Notes: generated by a model not told the origin, from the letters alone. A DNA stretch of 64,000 nucleotides from Chitinophagaceae bacterium (GCA_016717285.1 JADKFU010000005.1:976501-1040500); one strand, 5' to 3'; numbered from the stretch's first letter, positions 28,290-37,736 are shown. Program-made: numbers and translations.

Positions 28290-29624
28290 ATGCAACGAAT
28301 CGTCATATTGGGAGCAGCAGAAAGTGGAGTAGGAGCCGCTGTATTGGCGAAGCTGCGTGGGTTTGATGTGTTTGTTTCTGATTCAGGACTGATCAAAGAG
28401 GAATTCAAATCTGTGTTGCAGCAATATGAAATTTCTTTCGAAGAAAAATTTCATACCGGGGAAAAAATTTTTTCAGCAAATGAAATCATTAAAAGTCCGG
28501 GCATTCCTGAAAAAGCACCGTTGATACAACAGTTAAGGTCAAAAGGAATTTCTATCATTTCTGAAATTGAATTTGCATCTCGCTATACGAAGTCAACCAT
28601 TATTGCGATTACAGGCACCAACGGAAAATCAACTACTACTTCACTCATACATCATATTCTTGATAAGGCCGGCTTTGATGTATCACTGGTTGGTAACATC
28701 GGAAAAAGTTTTGCCAAACAGGTGGCAGAACACGACACCGCTTATTATGTGGCGGAGATCAGCAGTTTTCAATTAGATGATTGCTATGCATTCAAACCAC
28801 ACATCGCGGTACTCACCAATCTCAGTGATAATCACCTTGACAGATATCACTATCAGTTCAATGAATATGCTGACGCAAAATTCCGCATTGCAATAAAGCA
28901 AACAGCAGCTGACTACTTCATCTATTGTGAAGATGATGTGGAAACAGTAAAGGCACTTAATCGCCATTCCATCGCTTCTAAAAAAATAAGCTTTTCCCAG
29001 GAAAAAAAACTTGCACACGGCGCCTGGATTGAAAACAACGAAATCATTTTTCATCTAAATAATACCACCTTCTCTATGTCACTATTCAATTTAGGATTGC
29101 GCGGAAAGCACAATGTGTACAATTCCATGGCTGCTGGTATTGTGGGTTCTATGCTCGACATCCGAAAGGAAACTACGCGTGAAGCACTATCGGATTTCAG
29201 TGCATTGGAGCATCGCCTTGAATGGGTTGCTGATGTGCATGGCATAGAATTCATCAACGATTCCAAAGCGACGTCAGTGAACGCCGTGTGGTACGCGATG
29301 GAAAGTATTCATAAACCTATTGTATGGATTGCCGGAGGCGTTGACAAAGGCAATGATTATTCACTGCTTATTGACCTGGTGAGATCAAAAGTGAAAGCAA
29401 TTGTTTGCATGGGTTTAGACAATCGTAAAATTCACGAAGCATTTTCACGCTCGGTTGATATGATTGTAAATACGGAAAGCATGGCTGATGCGGTAAAGAC
29501 AGCTTATCGCCTCTCCACCAATGGTGATTGCGTGTTGCTTTCACCTGCCTGCGCAAGCTTCGACCTGTTTCAGAATTTTGAAGACCGCGGACTTCAGTTT
29601 AAAGAGAAAGTGCGGTCGCTCTAA
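28290..29624 (+). CDS. murD: UDP-MurNAc-L-Ala:D-Glu ligase MurD
   Basis: Adds D-glutamate to UDP-MurNAc-L-alanine. 444 aa: Rossmann-like N-domain (ILGAAESGVG), IKSPGIP, ATP site TGTNGKSTTT (about 109), EISSFQLD, LSDNHLDRY, and C-domain motifs EHRLEWVADV, NDSKATSVNA, IAGGVDKG and LLSPACASFD. Complete and of normal length. Confidence 0.96.
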   Translation: MQRIVILGAAESGVGAAVLAKLRGFDVFVSDSGLIKEEFKSVLQQYEISFEEKFHTGEKIFSANEIIKSPGIPEKAPLIQQLRSKGISIISEIEFASRYTKSTIIAITGTNGKSTTTSLIHHILDKAGFDVSLVGNIGKSFAKQVAEHDTAYYVAEISSFQLDDCYAFKPHIAVLTNLSDNHLDRYHYQFNEYADAKFRIAIKQTAADYFIYCEDDVETVKALNRHSIASKKISFSQEKKLAHGAWIENNEIIFHLNNTTFSMSLFNLGLRGKHNVYNSMAAGIVGSMLDIRKETTREALSDFSALEHRLEWVADVHGIEFINDSKATSVNAVWYAMESIHKPIVWIAGGVDKGNDYSLLIDLVRSKVKAIVCMGLDNRKIHEAFSRSVDMIVNTESMADAVKTAYRLSTNGDCVLLSPACASFDLFQNFEDRGLQFKEKVRSL

Positions 29625-29689
29625 GTATTTACCAAAGCGCATTAAATGAAAATCCAAATTGTAATTCATCATTCATAATTTTTTCAGCA

Positions 29690-30859
29690 ATGGAGACCGC
29701 TTCAGTTCAGGTGGAAAATATTTTTAAGAAAACACAAGGCGATAAATATATCTGGCTGGTAGTGATTTTTCTATCCATTATCTCCATGCTTGCAGTGTAC
29801 AGTTCAACAGGATCGCTTGCTTTTAAATACCAGGGTGGTAACATGGAATATTACCTCGTAAAACAAGGCATGATGATTTTGTTTGGGTTGTTCCTGATGT
29901 ACGTTGCACACAAGATTAATTACACTTACTATTCGCGTATTGCCCAGCTATTGCTGTATGTTTCTATTCCATTGCTTTTTTTCACGCTGATCTTTGGTGT
30001 AGAAATAAATGATGCAAGAAGATGGCTTACCATTCCAGTAGTGAATGTTTCTTTTCAGACATCTGATCTTGCAAAGCTGGCACTCATACTTTATCTGGCA
30101 AGAGTGCTGGCAAAAAATCAGGGCAACATCAAAGATTTTAAATCGGGATTTTTACCGGTCATGTTACCGCCAATGCTGGTGTGCGGATTAATTGCACCTT
30201 CTAATCTTTCAACAGCGGCCATTTTATTTGCAACCTGTTTGCTGCTGATGTTTATTGGTCGTATCAATATGAAATACATTGCCATTATGGGTGGTGCAGG
30301 CCTTTTGCTGCTTTCACTGATCATTATCATTGCGATGAACACTTCGTTTCATGCACGTGTAGATACATGGGCAAGCCGGCTCTCAGATTTTTTTGGCGAC
30401 GGACAGGAAGCGTACCAGGTTCAGCAATCAAAAATTGCAATTGCAAACGGTGGAATATTTGGCGTCGGTCCAGGCAACAGCACGCAACGGAATTTTCTGC
30501 CATCGCCTTATTCTGATTTCATTTTTGCCATCATCATCGAAGAATATGGTTTCATAGGCGCATTAGTGCTGATTGTGTTGTATCTCTTTTTTCTTTTGCG
30601 TTGCATCAAGTTATTTACCAAAAGTCCGGGCGCTTTCGGTGCCTTTTTGGCCGTTGGATTAAGTTTCAGTTTAGTGGTGCAGGCCTTGATCAACATGGCA
30701 GTGGTGGTGCATCTTTTACCAACTACGGGTGTAACGTTGCCGATGGTAAGCATGGGCGGAACATCGTTGTGGTTTACAAGTCTTGCCATCGGAATCATAC
30801 TGAGTGTGAGCCGTAACGTGGAACAAGAAGAAGAAAAGGAAGATGGAGCAGCGGGTTAA
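29690..30859 (+). CDS. ftsW: SEDS glycosyltransferase FtsW
   Basis: Septal peptidoglycan polymerase working with FtsI. 389 aa with about ten membrane helices. Motifs: SSTGSLAF, a FQTSDLAKLALILYLAR segment, GVGPGNSTQRNFLP and the conserved IIEEYGFIGA loop. The 3' end overlaps the murG start by 17 bp, indicating coupling. Confidence 0.95.
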   Translation: METASVQVENIFKKTQGDKYIWLVVIFLSIISMLAVYSSTGSLAFKYQGGNMEYYLVKQGMMILFGLFLMYVAHKINYTYYSRIAQLLLYVSIPLLFFTLIFGVEINDARRWLTIPVVNVSFQTSDLAKLALILYLARVLAKNQGNIKDFKSGFLPVMLPPMLVCGLIAPSNLSTAAILFATCLLLMFIGRINMKYIAIMGGAGLLLLSLIIIIAMNTSFHARVDTWASRLSDFFGDGQEAYQVQQSKIAIANGGIFGVGPGNSTQRNFLPSPYSDFIFAIIIEEYGFIGALVLIVLYLFFLLRCIKLFTKSPGAFGAFLAVGLSFSLVVQALINMAVVVHLLPTTGVTLPMVSMGGTSLWFTSLAIGIILSVSRNVEQEEEKEDGAAG

Positions 30860-31943
30860 AATAATTATCAGCGGAGGCGGGACGGGTGGTCACATCTTTC
30901 CGGCTATCGCGATTGCAAATGCGATCCGGAAAATTGATCCTGCTGCTGATATTCTTTTTATCGGTGCCCTGGGAAGAATGGAAATGGAGAAAGTGCCGAA
31001 AGCAGGTTATCGGATCGAAGGTTTGCCGATTGCAGGATTGCAACGCAGTTTGTCATTACAGAATTTGTTATTGCCATTTAAAGTGATCAACAGTTTGATG
31101 AAAGCTTCTTCAATAATAAAATCATTTAAACCCAATGTGGTGGTAGGTGTTGGAGGTTATGCAAGCGGGCCCGTGCTGTATGCCGGATCAATGAGTGGCA
31201 TTCCGACTTTGATCCAGGAACAAAATTCATTTGCAGGTATCACCAATAAAATTTTAGGAAAAAGAGCGAAACGGATTTGCGTGGCCTATGAAGGAATGGA
31301 GCAGTTTTTCCCGAAAGAAAAAATCACCATCACCGGTAATCCGGTGCGTAAGGATATTTTGAATCTTGAAGGAAAAAGAGCAGAAGGGTTACAATATTTT
31401 GACTTGAATGATAAGCGCCAAACGATATTGGTGATTGGTGGAAGTTTGGGTGCAAGAACGATTAATGAAAGCATACAGTCCCATTTAAGTGAACTGATGA
31501 ATGAAGAGGTACAAGTGCTTTGGCAAACCGGCAAGCGTTATTTTGAAATGAATGCAACAGCAGCAAAAGGAATGGAAGAGAAGATTAAAGTGAAAGAGTT
31601 CATTGACAGAATGGATCTCGCTTACGCTGTTGCAGATGTAGTGATTTCAAGGGCTGGCGCTCTGTCTATTGCTGAGTTGTGCATCTGCAAAAAACCTTGC
31701 GTCCTGGTTCCATCACCTAATGTGGCCGAAGATCACCAGACAAAAAATGCACTTGCGCTGGTAACTAAGGATGCAGCCCTGATGATTAAAGACGAAGAAG
31801 CAAAAGAAAAATTAATAGCAACAACATTGAAATTATTAAAAGATGGATCACTTCAGCAAAAGCTTGCAACCAACATCGCACAACTTGCGAAGCCAAATGC
31901 GGATGATGATATTGCGAAGCTGGTGATTCAGTTGAGTCGATAG
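30843..31943 (+). CDS. murG: Lipid II synthase MurG
   Basis: Transfers GlcNAc to lipid I on the inner membrane face. 366 aa GT28 fold: SGGGTGGHIFPA at 9-20, GVGGYASGPVLYA, LIQEQNSFAGITNK, TGNPVRKDI, IGGSLGARTIN, and SRAGALSIAELC with VPSPNVAEDHQ for UDP-GlcNAc binding. Normal length. Confidence 0.96.
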   Translation: MEQRVKIIISGGGTGGHIFPAIAIANAIRKIDPAADILFIGALGRMEMEKVPKAGYRIEGLPIAGLQRSLSLQNLLLPFKVINSLMKASSIIKSFKPNVVVGVGGYASGPVLYAGSMSGIPTLIQEQNSFAGITNKILGKRAKRICVAYEGMEQFFPKEKITITGNPVRKDILNLEGKRAEGLQYFDLNDKRQTILVIGGSLGARTINESIQSHLSELMNEEVQVLWQTGKRYFEMNATAAKGMEEKIKVKEFIDRMDLAYAVADVVISRAGALSIAELCICKKPCVLVPSPNVAEDHQTKNALALVTKDAALMIKDEEAKEKLIATTLKLLKDGSLQQKLATNIAQLAKPNADDDIAKLVIQLSR

Positions 31944-32190
31944 TCAATAGTTAATAGTTATTAGTCATTAGTCTTTTGGTCTTTTAGTCTCTTAGTCTCT
32001 TAGTCTCTTAGTCTCTTAGTCTCTTAGTCTCTTAGTCTCTTAGTCTCTTAGTCTCTTAGTCTCTTAGTCTCTTAGTCTCTTAGTCTCTTAGTCTCTTAGT
32101 CTCTTAGTCATCAGGTATCAGTTCATCGGCAAATTTGTACATCAAAACATCAGCACATCAATTCGTAATTCTTAATTCTTAATTCTTAAT
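31942..32190 (+). repeat. 8 bp tandem array (ttagtctc, ~15.7 copies) with flanking repeats
   Basis: The 253 bp murG-murC spacer starts with loose tagtcaat units, then an almost perfect 126 bp array of the 8-mer ttagtctc at 31984-32109. After a short unique stretch it ends with four aattctt units (about 32166-32192) just before the murC ATG. Units carry stop codons in several frames, so nothing is coded here. The same motif in reverse complement fills the ftsA-ftsZ spacer. Confidence 0.92.
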
Positions 32191-32196
32191 TCTCTC

Positions 32197-33567
32197 ATGA
32201 ACCTCACCACCATTCACTCCATCTATTTCATCGGCATCGGTGGCATTGGTATGAGCGGACTTGCGAGATACTTTCATGCGAATGGTTACAGGATTTCAGG
32301 ATACGATAAAACACCATCAGCATTAACTGCGGAAATGAGCAAAGAAGGAATGCAGATTCATTTTGAAGAAGACCTCTCGTTGATTCCCAAAGATGTGGAC
32401 CTCGTCGTTTATACACCGGCCATTCCTGCAGATCACAAAGAATTGCTGTATTACCGTGAACATAATTTTACGATCATCAAGCGTGCTGATTTGCTGGAAG
32501 AGCTGACAAAAGATATGATTACGATTGCAGTTGCCGGTACCCACGGCAAGACCACTACTTCATCCATGATTGCGCATATTTTCAAATCGTCAGGCTATGA
32601 TTGCACTGCATTTCTTGGTGGTATCACAGCAAACTACCGCACTAATTTCCTGGCGGGAAAAAATAATATTGTAGTGGTGGAAGCAGATGAATTTGATCGC
32701 TCCTTTTTGAAGCTGCATCCCAATATCGCAGTTATAACATCCTGCGATCCTGACCATCTTGACATCTATGGAACCAAAGAAGAAGTTCAGCAATCCTATC
32801 AGCTATTCGCAAAAAAGATAAAGAATCACGGAACACTGTTCACGAAAAGAAACCTTTCTTTCCTCAGTCGTTCAGATGAAAATGTTTCTACTGTTTATTA
32901 CGGGTTAGAAGAATCGAAAGGGGACATTCATGCTGTAAATGCAAGGCTCGAGAATGGAACCTATGCATTCGACTTTGTAAGTAAAACTGCAAGAATAAAC
33001 AATATACATCTCTCCATTGCCGGCCGTCACAATGCTGAAAATGCTATTGCTGCAGCTGCAGTAACCTCCTTGTTTGAAATTGATAGAGATGAAATCAGGT
33101 CGGCGCTCCATTCGTTCAAAGGAGTGCAGCGTCGGTTTCAGTTTATTGTCAGAAATAAAATGGTAGTGTACATCGATGACTATGCGCATCATCCCGTTGA
33201 GATCACGGCGTTCCTGCAATCAGTGCGCGAAATTTTTCCCGGAAAAAAAATCACCTGCATTTTTCAACCGCACCTATTCACCCGCACCCGCGATTTTGCT
33301 GAAGGATTTGGACAGAGCTTGTCACTGGCAGATGAAGTAATGCTGCTGCCCGTTTATCCTGCAAGAGAATTACCGATTGAAGGCGTGAATTCGGAAATGC
33401 TGATTGATAAAATAACTTCCGTAGAAAAATGTGTGGTGGAGAAAAATGATTTGTTGCAGCAATTGTCAAAAAGTAAACTGGAGGTGCTGGTGACTGTTGG
33501 TGCCGGTGACATTGATCAGTTCGTGGAGCCGATTGCAAAAATGCTGAAGGAAAAAGAAATGGTATAA
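32197..33567 (+). CDS. murC: UDP-MurNAc:L-Ala ligase MurC
   Basis: Adds L-alanine to UDP-MurNAc. 456 aa: N-terminal GIGGIGMSGLAR, ATP site AGTHGKTTTSS (about 112), EADEFDRSFL, DPDHLDIYG, and C-domain FKGVQRRFQF, DDYAHHP and FQPHLFTRT. Complete. Follows the 253 bp repeat spacer. Confidence 0.96.
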   Translation: MNLTTIHSIYFIGIGGIGMSGLARYFHANGYRISGYDKTPSALTAEMSKEGMQIHFEEDLSLIPKDVDLVVYTPAIPADHKELLYYREHNFTIIKRADLLEELTKDMITIAVAGTHGKTTTSSMIAHIFKSSGYDCTAFLGGITANYRTNFLAGKNNIVVVEADEFDRSFLKLHPNIAVITSCDPDHLDIYGTKEEVQQSYQLFAKKIKNHGTLFTKRNLSFLSRSDENVSTVYYGLEESKGDIHAVNARLENGTYAFDFVSKTARINNIHLSIAGRHNAENAIAAAAVTSLFEIDRDEIRSALHSFKGVQRRFQFIVRNKMVVYIDDYAHHPVEITAFLQSVREIFPGKKITCIFQPHLFTRTRDFAEGFGQSLSLADEVMLLPVYPARELPIEGVNSEMLIDKITSVEKCVVEKNDLLQQLSKSKLEVLVTVGAGDIDQFVEPIAKMLKEKEMV

Positions 33568-33603
33568 TAACATCCCTTGTTTGATTAAAAGAAATTTTTT
33601 GTA

Positions 33604-34464
33604 ATGATGAAAAAGTTCTGGAGTAAAGTAAAACCTATTCTCATCATCACCTTTTGGGTGTTGTGCGTGAGTGGAATGATGGTGTTGCTGGGAGCTGCCA
33701 TTGAAAAGCAACAGCATCTTTCCTTTCAATCCATAAAAGTTAACATCGACGAATCCAATGGCGTGTTGTTTCTTTCGAAAGAGGATGTAACAAAAATGTT
33801 AATGGATGACCAGGTGAATATTGACCATTCAAAACCGATCAGCGAAGTGAATTATGGTAAGCTTGAACGCGTGATTGAAAACAATCCTTATGTAGAAAAT
33901 GCGGAGTTGTTTGTGGATGCATTGGGAGCGATACAGATTAACATTCAGCAACGCACTCCTATCTTAAGGGTTATTAACAATCAGGGTGTGGGTTATTACC
34001 TTGATGAACACGCAAGTAAGATGCCTCTCTCCAGTAAATTTACGGCTCGTGTTCCGGTAGCTACCGGTAACATTTTGGCCGGCGCAGAAAATTCAAATAA
34101 AAATGATTCAGTGACGCAACAAAAACTGTATGCACTTGCAGCTTTCATCAGCCGCGATACATTCCTCACATCGCTCATTGAACAGGTTGTCGTAAACAGT
34201 AAAAAAGAGTTTGAGCTGATACCCGCGCTTGGTAATCACACTATTTTATTGGGAGATACCAACGATCTGCAGGAGAAATTTTCTAAGTTGAAAATTTTCT
34301 ACAAGGATGGATTGAATCATGTTGGATGGAATGGCTACAGTGAAGTGAACCTGAAATACAAAAACGAAGTGTATTGCAAAAAGAGAATTGGAGCAGACTT
34401 GATAAAAAACACAGTAGTTGCAAAGATTGATTCAACAGCAGTCGCTGACACAACGAAACATTGA
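33604..34464 (+). CDS. ftsQ: Divisome protein FtsQ
   Basis: 286 aa bitopic protein. A short cytoplasmic N-terminus and one membrane helix (about 12-33) precede a periplasmic region with a POTRA-like segment (about 40-110; IENNPYVENAEL) and the FtsQ beta domain. Links FtsL to the septal machinery. Sequence identity is weak as usual for FtsQ; gene order murC-ftsQ-ftsA supports the call. Confidence 0.88.
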   Translation: MMKKFWSKVKPILIITFWVLCVSGMMVLLGAAIEKQQHLSFQSIKVNIDESNGVLFLSKEDVTKMLMDDQVNIDHSKPISEVNYGKLERVIENNPYVENAELFVDALGAIQINIQQRTPILRVINNQGVGYYLDEHASKMPLSSKFTARVPVATGNILAGAENSNKNDSVTQQKLYALAAFISRDTFLTSLIEQVVVNSKKEFELIPALGNHTILLGDTNDLQEKFSKLKIFYKDGLNHVGWNGYSEVNLKYKNEVYCKKRIGADLIKNTVVAKIDSTAVADTTKH

Positions 34465-34492
34465 TTTTTAAAAAAATTAAACTGCAGAAACA

Positions 34493-35797
34493 ATGATGAA
34501 CTCAGAATTTATTGTCGGACTTGATATCGGAACCACTAAGATATGTGCTATCGTAGCGCGCAAAAATGAACACGGAAAGATCGAAGTGGTGGGCATGGGC
34601 AAGTCAGAATCCCTTGGCGTATCTCGCGGTGTGGTAGCCAACATTGATAAAACAGTGGATGCCATTACCAAAGCCATCCGGGAAGCGGAGGATCATTCAG
34701 GTGTTGAAATAAAAAATGTGTATGTCGGCATTGCAGGCCAGCACATTAAAAGTCTGCAGCACCGTGGTATCCTCGTGCGCGACAACATGGACACTGAAAT
34801 CTGCAATGATGATATCCGCAAGCTTGCTGAAGATATGAAACGACTGGTGGTGAATCCGGGTGATCGTATCATTCATGTATTGCCGCAGGAATATATTGTA
34901 GACAATGAAGCCGGCATTAAAGATCCTGTGGGAATGGCAGGCATTCGACTCGAAGCAAATTTTCACATCATCACCGGTCAGATCAGTGCTGCTCAAAACA
35001 TTAAGAAATGTGTGGAGAAGGCCGGCCTGAATATGGTAGATATGATTCTTGAACCACTGGCATCTTCAGCCGCAGTTTTGAGTGAAGAAGAAAAAGAAGC
35101 CGGCGTTGCATTGGTGGATATTGGTGGCGGTACCACTGACATCGCAATTTTTCAGGATGGCATTATCCGGCACACGTATGTGATTCCCTTTGGTGGCAAT
35201 GTGATTACTGACGACATCAAAGAAGGATGCATGGTGATGCGTAACCAGGCGGAAATATTAAAGCTGCGTTTCGGAAGTGCCATTGCTGATCCTTCTATGG
35301 ATAACCAGATTGTTTCTATTCCCGGATTACGTGGAAGGGATGCAAAAGAAATTTCTGTGCGCAATCTTGCTAATATCATCAATGCGCGCATGGAAGAAAT
35401 TCTGGAACATGTGGATTCAGAGATCAATATTTCAGGATATAAAAATAAACTCATCGCAGGCGTAGTGGTTACCGGTGGTGGAGCACAATTAAAAAACCTG
35501 GTGCAACTCGTAGAATATGTAACCGGTTTAGATGCACGTATCGGCTTACCGATCGAACATCTTGCTCCGGTGAAACTTGAAAATGTAAAGCATCCGATGT
35601 ATTCAACGGGCGTAGGACTTATTCTGAAAGGATTTGAAGATTACAACTACAAACGCTCTAAAGAACTTCCGCCAACCATCACCCAAACAACTGATGTGCT
35701 GATCGAAGAAAAGAAGGAACCCAAAAAGTTTTTCGGTTCTTTTTTTGAAACCGCGAAAAATTTTTTCACCGAGGGCGTCGATGAGAATTTTAAATGA
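34493..35797 (+). CDS. ftsA: Cell-division protein FtsA
   Basis: Actin-like ATPase tethering FtsZ to the membrane. 434 aa: GLDIGTTKICAIVA at the N-terminus, the 1C region with AGQHIKSLQHRG, ALVDIGGGTTDIAIF (second phosphate loop) and VVTGGGAQLKNL. The C-terminal end FFGSFFETAKNFFTE is the amphipathic membrane-binding helix. Complete. Confidence 0.95.
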   Translation: MMNSEFIVGLDIGTTKICAIVARKNEHGKIEVVGMGKSESLGVSRGVVANIDKTVDAITKAIREAEDHSGVEIKNVYVGIAGQHIKSLQHRGILVRDNMDTEICNDDIRKLAEDMKRLVVNPGDRIIHVLPQEYIVDNEAGIKDPVGMAGIRLEANFHIITGQISAAQNIKKCVEKAGLNMVDMILEPLASSAAVLSEEEKEAGVALVDIGGGTTDIAIFQDGIIRHTYVIPFGGNVITDDIKEGCMVMRNQAEILKLRFGSAIADPSMDNQIVSIPGLRGRDAKEISVRNLANIINARMEEILEHVDSEINISGYKNKLIAGVVVTGGGAQLKNLVQLVEYVTGLDARIGLPIEHLAPVKLENVKHPMYSTGVGLILKGFEDYNYKRSKELPPTITQTTDVLIEEKKEPKKFFGSFFETAKNFFTEGVDENFK

Positions 35798-35849
35798 AGG
35801 TTTTGATGTGCCGATGTGCTAATGATTCGAAGAATTAAGGAATGATGAC

Positions 35850-35990
35850 GAAAAGACTTAAGACTAAAAGACTAAAAGACTAAAAGACTAAAGGACTAAA
35901 GGACTAAAGGACTAAACGACTAACGACTAACGACTAAGGACTAAGGACTAAGGACTAGCGACTAACGACTAACAACCAGTTACCAACGAA
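35850..35990 (+). repeat. Tandem array of gactaaaa/gactaagg-type units
   Basis: About fifteen 7-9 bp units built on gactaa fill most of the ftsA-ftsZ spacer (35798-36014), grading from gactaaaa through gactaaagg to ctaacga and gactaagg. They are the reverse complement of the ttagtc core in the murG-murC spacer. Confidence 0.88.
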
Positions 35991-36014
35991 ACTTTAACAA
36001 CTAACAACAACCAA

Positions 36015-37343
36015 ATGTCAATTCAATTCGATTTACCACAAGAACAGGCTTCCATCATCAAAGTAATTGGTGTAGGTGGCGGAGGAGGTAATGCAGTGAA
36101 CCACATGTTTCGCCAGGGAATCGTTGGCGTAAACTTCGTAGTGGCCAACACCGACAGGCAGGCGCTTGAGATGAGTCCTGTTCCAAACAAAGTTCAATTA
36201 GGTGTCAACCTCACAGAAGGCAGAGGTGCAGGAATGAATCCCGAAGTGGGCAAACGTTCAGCGCTGGAATCTGTAGATGCGCTGAAAGCATTTTTGGAAA
36301 AAAACACCAAGATGTTGTTCATCACTGCAGGAATGGGTAAGGGTACCGGCACCGGTGCAGCGCCGGTGATTGCTAAGATTGCCAAAGAGATGGGCATCCT
36401 CACCGTAGGACTGATCACCAGTCCGTTTTCGGCGGAAGGGCCACGCCGCTTTCAGCAAGCGTCGGATGGAATTTCCGAAATGAAAAATCATGTAGATACC
36501 TTGCTTGTGATTTCAAATGACAAGCTGCGGGAGATTCATGGTAACCTCACCTTGAGTGCTGCCTTTTCACAGGCTGATAATATTCTCTCCAACGCTGCAA
36601 AAAGTATCGCGGAAATTATAACAGTGCCCGGTTATGTAAACGTGGATTTTGAAGATGTGAATACTGTTATGCGTAACAGTGGTGTCGCCATAATGGGCAT
36701 GGCTTCCTTTGAAGGGGAGAACCGCGCGGTGAATGCGGTGGAAGCTGCTTTGAATTCTCCATTGTTAAATGACAATGACATCCGTGGTGCGAAAAATATC
36801 CTGGTGAACATTACATCAGGTTCTGTAGAAGTTACACTGGATGAAGTGAGTGAGATCACAGAATACATTCAGCGCGAAGCAGGATTTGAAACCAATATTA
36901 TCTGGGGTAACTGCTACAACGAAAATATGGGAGAGAAGCTCAGTGTTACGGTGATTGCAACAGGATTTGAAGCCACTTCCACACAGCGCAAAGATCTTTC
37001 AAAGAAAAGCGTGGTGAAGCATACATTGGAAACTGAAGTGAAGGCGGAACCTGAGGTTGCAAAGGTAACGATGACCGAAAAGGAACAACCTGTCATTCGC
37101 AAGCCAAAGTTGCAGGTAAAACCGGAGCGTGATGCAGAGCATGAAGTGATGAATCCGGAAATTCCATTCGAGTTCGATCTTTCGGAAAAATCATTCAGCA
37201 CGCCCACATTAAAAATTGAATTGAAGGAAGAGACAGCCGAACAGGATGTATCTGATGCAAGGGAAGATTTTACTTTGCGTGAAAAGATGTGCGTGAAATT
37301 CTGGAAGAGCGGCAGCACTGGTGGCGGAAAATCAAAACCCTGA
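36015..37343 (+). CDS. ftsZ: Cell-division GTPase FtsZ (frame ends early)
   Basis: Tubulin-like GTPase forming the division ring. 442 codons: GVGGGGGNAVNHM (about 19-31), the GTP loop as GMGKGTGTGAAP (106-117; note Lys109 where Gly is usual), T5-region NTDRQALEM, and the acidic linker from about 340. The linker ends in a basic, Cys/Trp-containing stretch unlike FtsZ. The conserved Bacteroidota tail continues in the +1 frame at 37321-37599. The frame 0 stop is TGA in the context CCC-TGA-C. A single +1 shift anywhere between 37297 and 37343 restores a full-length protein of about 530 aa. Sequence error, mutation or recoding cannot be separated here. Confidence 0.93.
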   Translation: MSIQFDLPQEQASIIKVIGVGGGGGNAVNHMFRQGIVGVNFVVANTDRQALEMSPVPNKVQLGVNLTEGRGAGMNPEVGKRSALESVDALKAFLEKNTKMLFITAGMGKGTGTGAAPVIAKIAKEMGILTVGLITSPFSAEGPRRFQQASDGISEMKNHVDTLLVISNDKLREIHGNLTLSAAFSQADNILSNAAKSIAEIITVPGYVNVDFEDVNTVMRNSGVAIMGMASFEGENRAVNAVEAALNSPLLNDNDIRGAKNILVNITSGSVEVTLDEVSEITEYIQREAGFETNIIWGNCYNENMGEKLSVTVIATGFEATSTQRKDLSKKSVVKHTLETEVKAEPEVAKVTMTEKEQPVIRKPKLQVKPERDAEHEVMNPEIPFEFDLSEKSFSTPTLKIELKEETAEQDVSDAREDFTLREKMCVKFWKSGSTGGGKSKP

Positions 37344-37599
37344 CCTTTCAAAAAATATGGCGCGTGACAGGGTGAACAAGCTGAAAAACCTCAGCTTCAA
37401 GCTCACCAATCCTGCAGCTATCAATGAAATGGAAAAGGAACCTGCCTACTTGCGCCGTGGCATTAATCTGAAAGATGTGGATCATTCATCTGAATCCAAC
37501 CTGTCTCCTTACTTTGTAGAAAATTCTGACGATCCTAATAAGCTGCCGGAGTTGAAGAAGAATAATTCATTTTTACATGGGAAGGATAGAGTGGATTGA
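37321..37599 (+). CDS. FtsZ C-terminal tail in the +1 frame
   Basis: The +1 frame is open from 37297; as a separate ORF it would begin at GTG 37321 (92 aa). It contains RVNKLKNLSFKL, EMEKEPAYLRRGI, DHSSESNLSPY and ends NNSFLHGKDRVD. These are the conserved C-terminal elements of Bacteroidota FtsZ, including the end peptide that contacts partner proteins. It is therefore the displaced 3' part of ftsZ and not an independent gene. Confidence 0.85.
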   Translation: MAENQNPDLSKNMARDRVNKLKNLSFKLTNPAAINEMEKEPAYLRRGINLKDVDHSSESNLSPYFVENSDDPNKLPELKKNNSFLHGKDRVD

Positions 37600-37644
37600 A
37601 TAGTGAACGTTGAAAAGTGAATCGTCAATAGTTAATAGTGAATA

Positions 37645-37667
37645 GGAGAGCGATGCTCTCCTTTTTT
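37645..37667 (+). terminator. dcw operon terminator
   Basis: Perfect 7 bp stem (ggagagc / gctctcc) with a 3 nt loop and six T residues, 46 bp after the FtsZ tail stop. Confidence 0.92.
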
Positions 37668-37712
37668 GTGCCTATGGTCGGTATTTTCACCGAACAGTTT
37701 CTGAGTTTATTG

Positions 37713-37736
37713 CAGGTTGGTGAAAACACCAACCTG
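37713..37736 (-). other. Perfect hairpin after the minus-strand gene
   Basis: A 10 bp perfect stem (caggttggtg / caccaacctg) with an aaaa loop, 42 bp past the stop of the gene at 37778. No T tract follows on either strand, so it may stabilise the 3' end or act as a weak terminator. Confidence 0.5.

Noticed and set aside
31984..32109. Regular array that might be a CRISPR
   Set aside because: The 8 bp units are contiguous with no unique spacers, and there are no cas genes; it is a simple tandem repeat.
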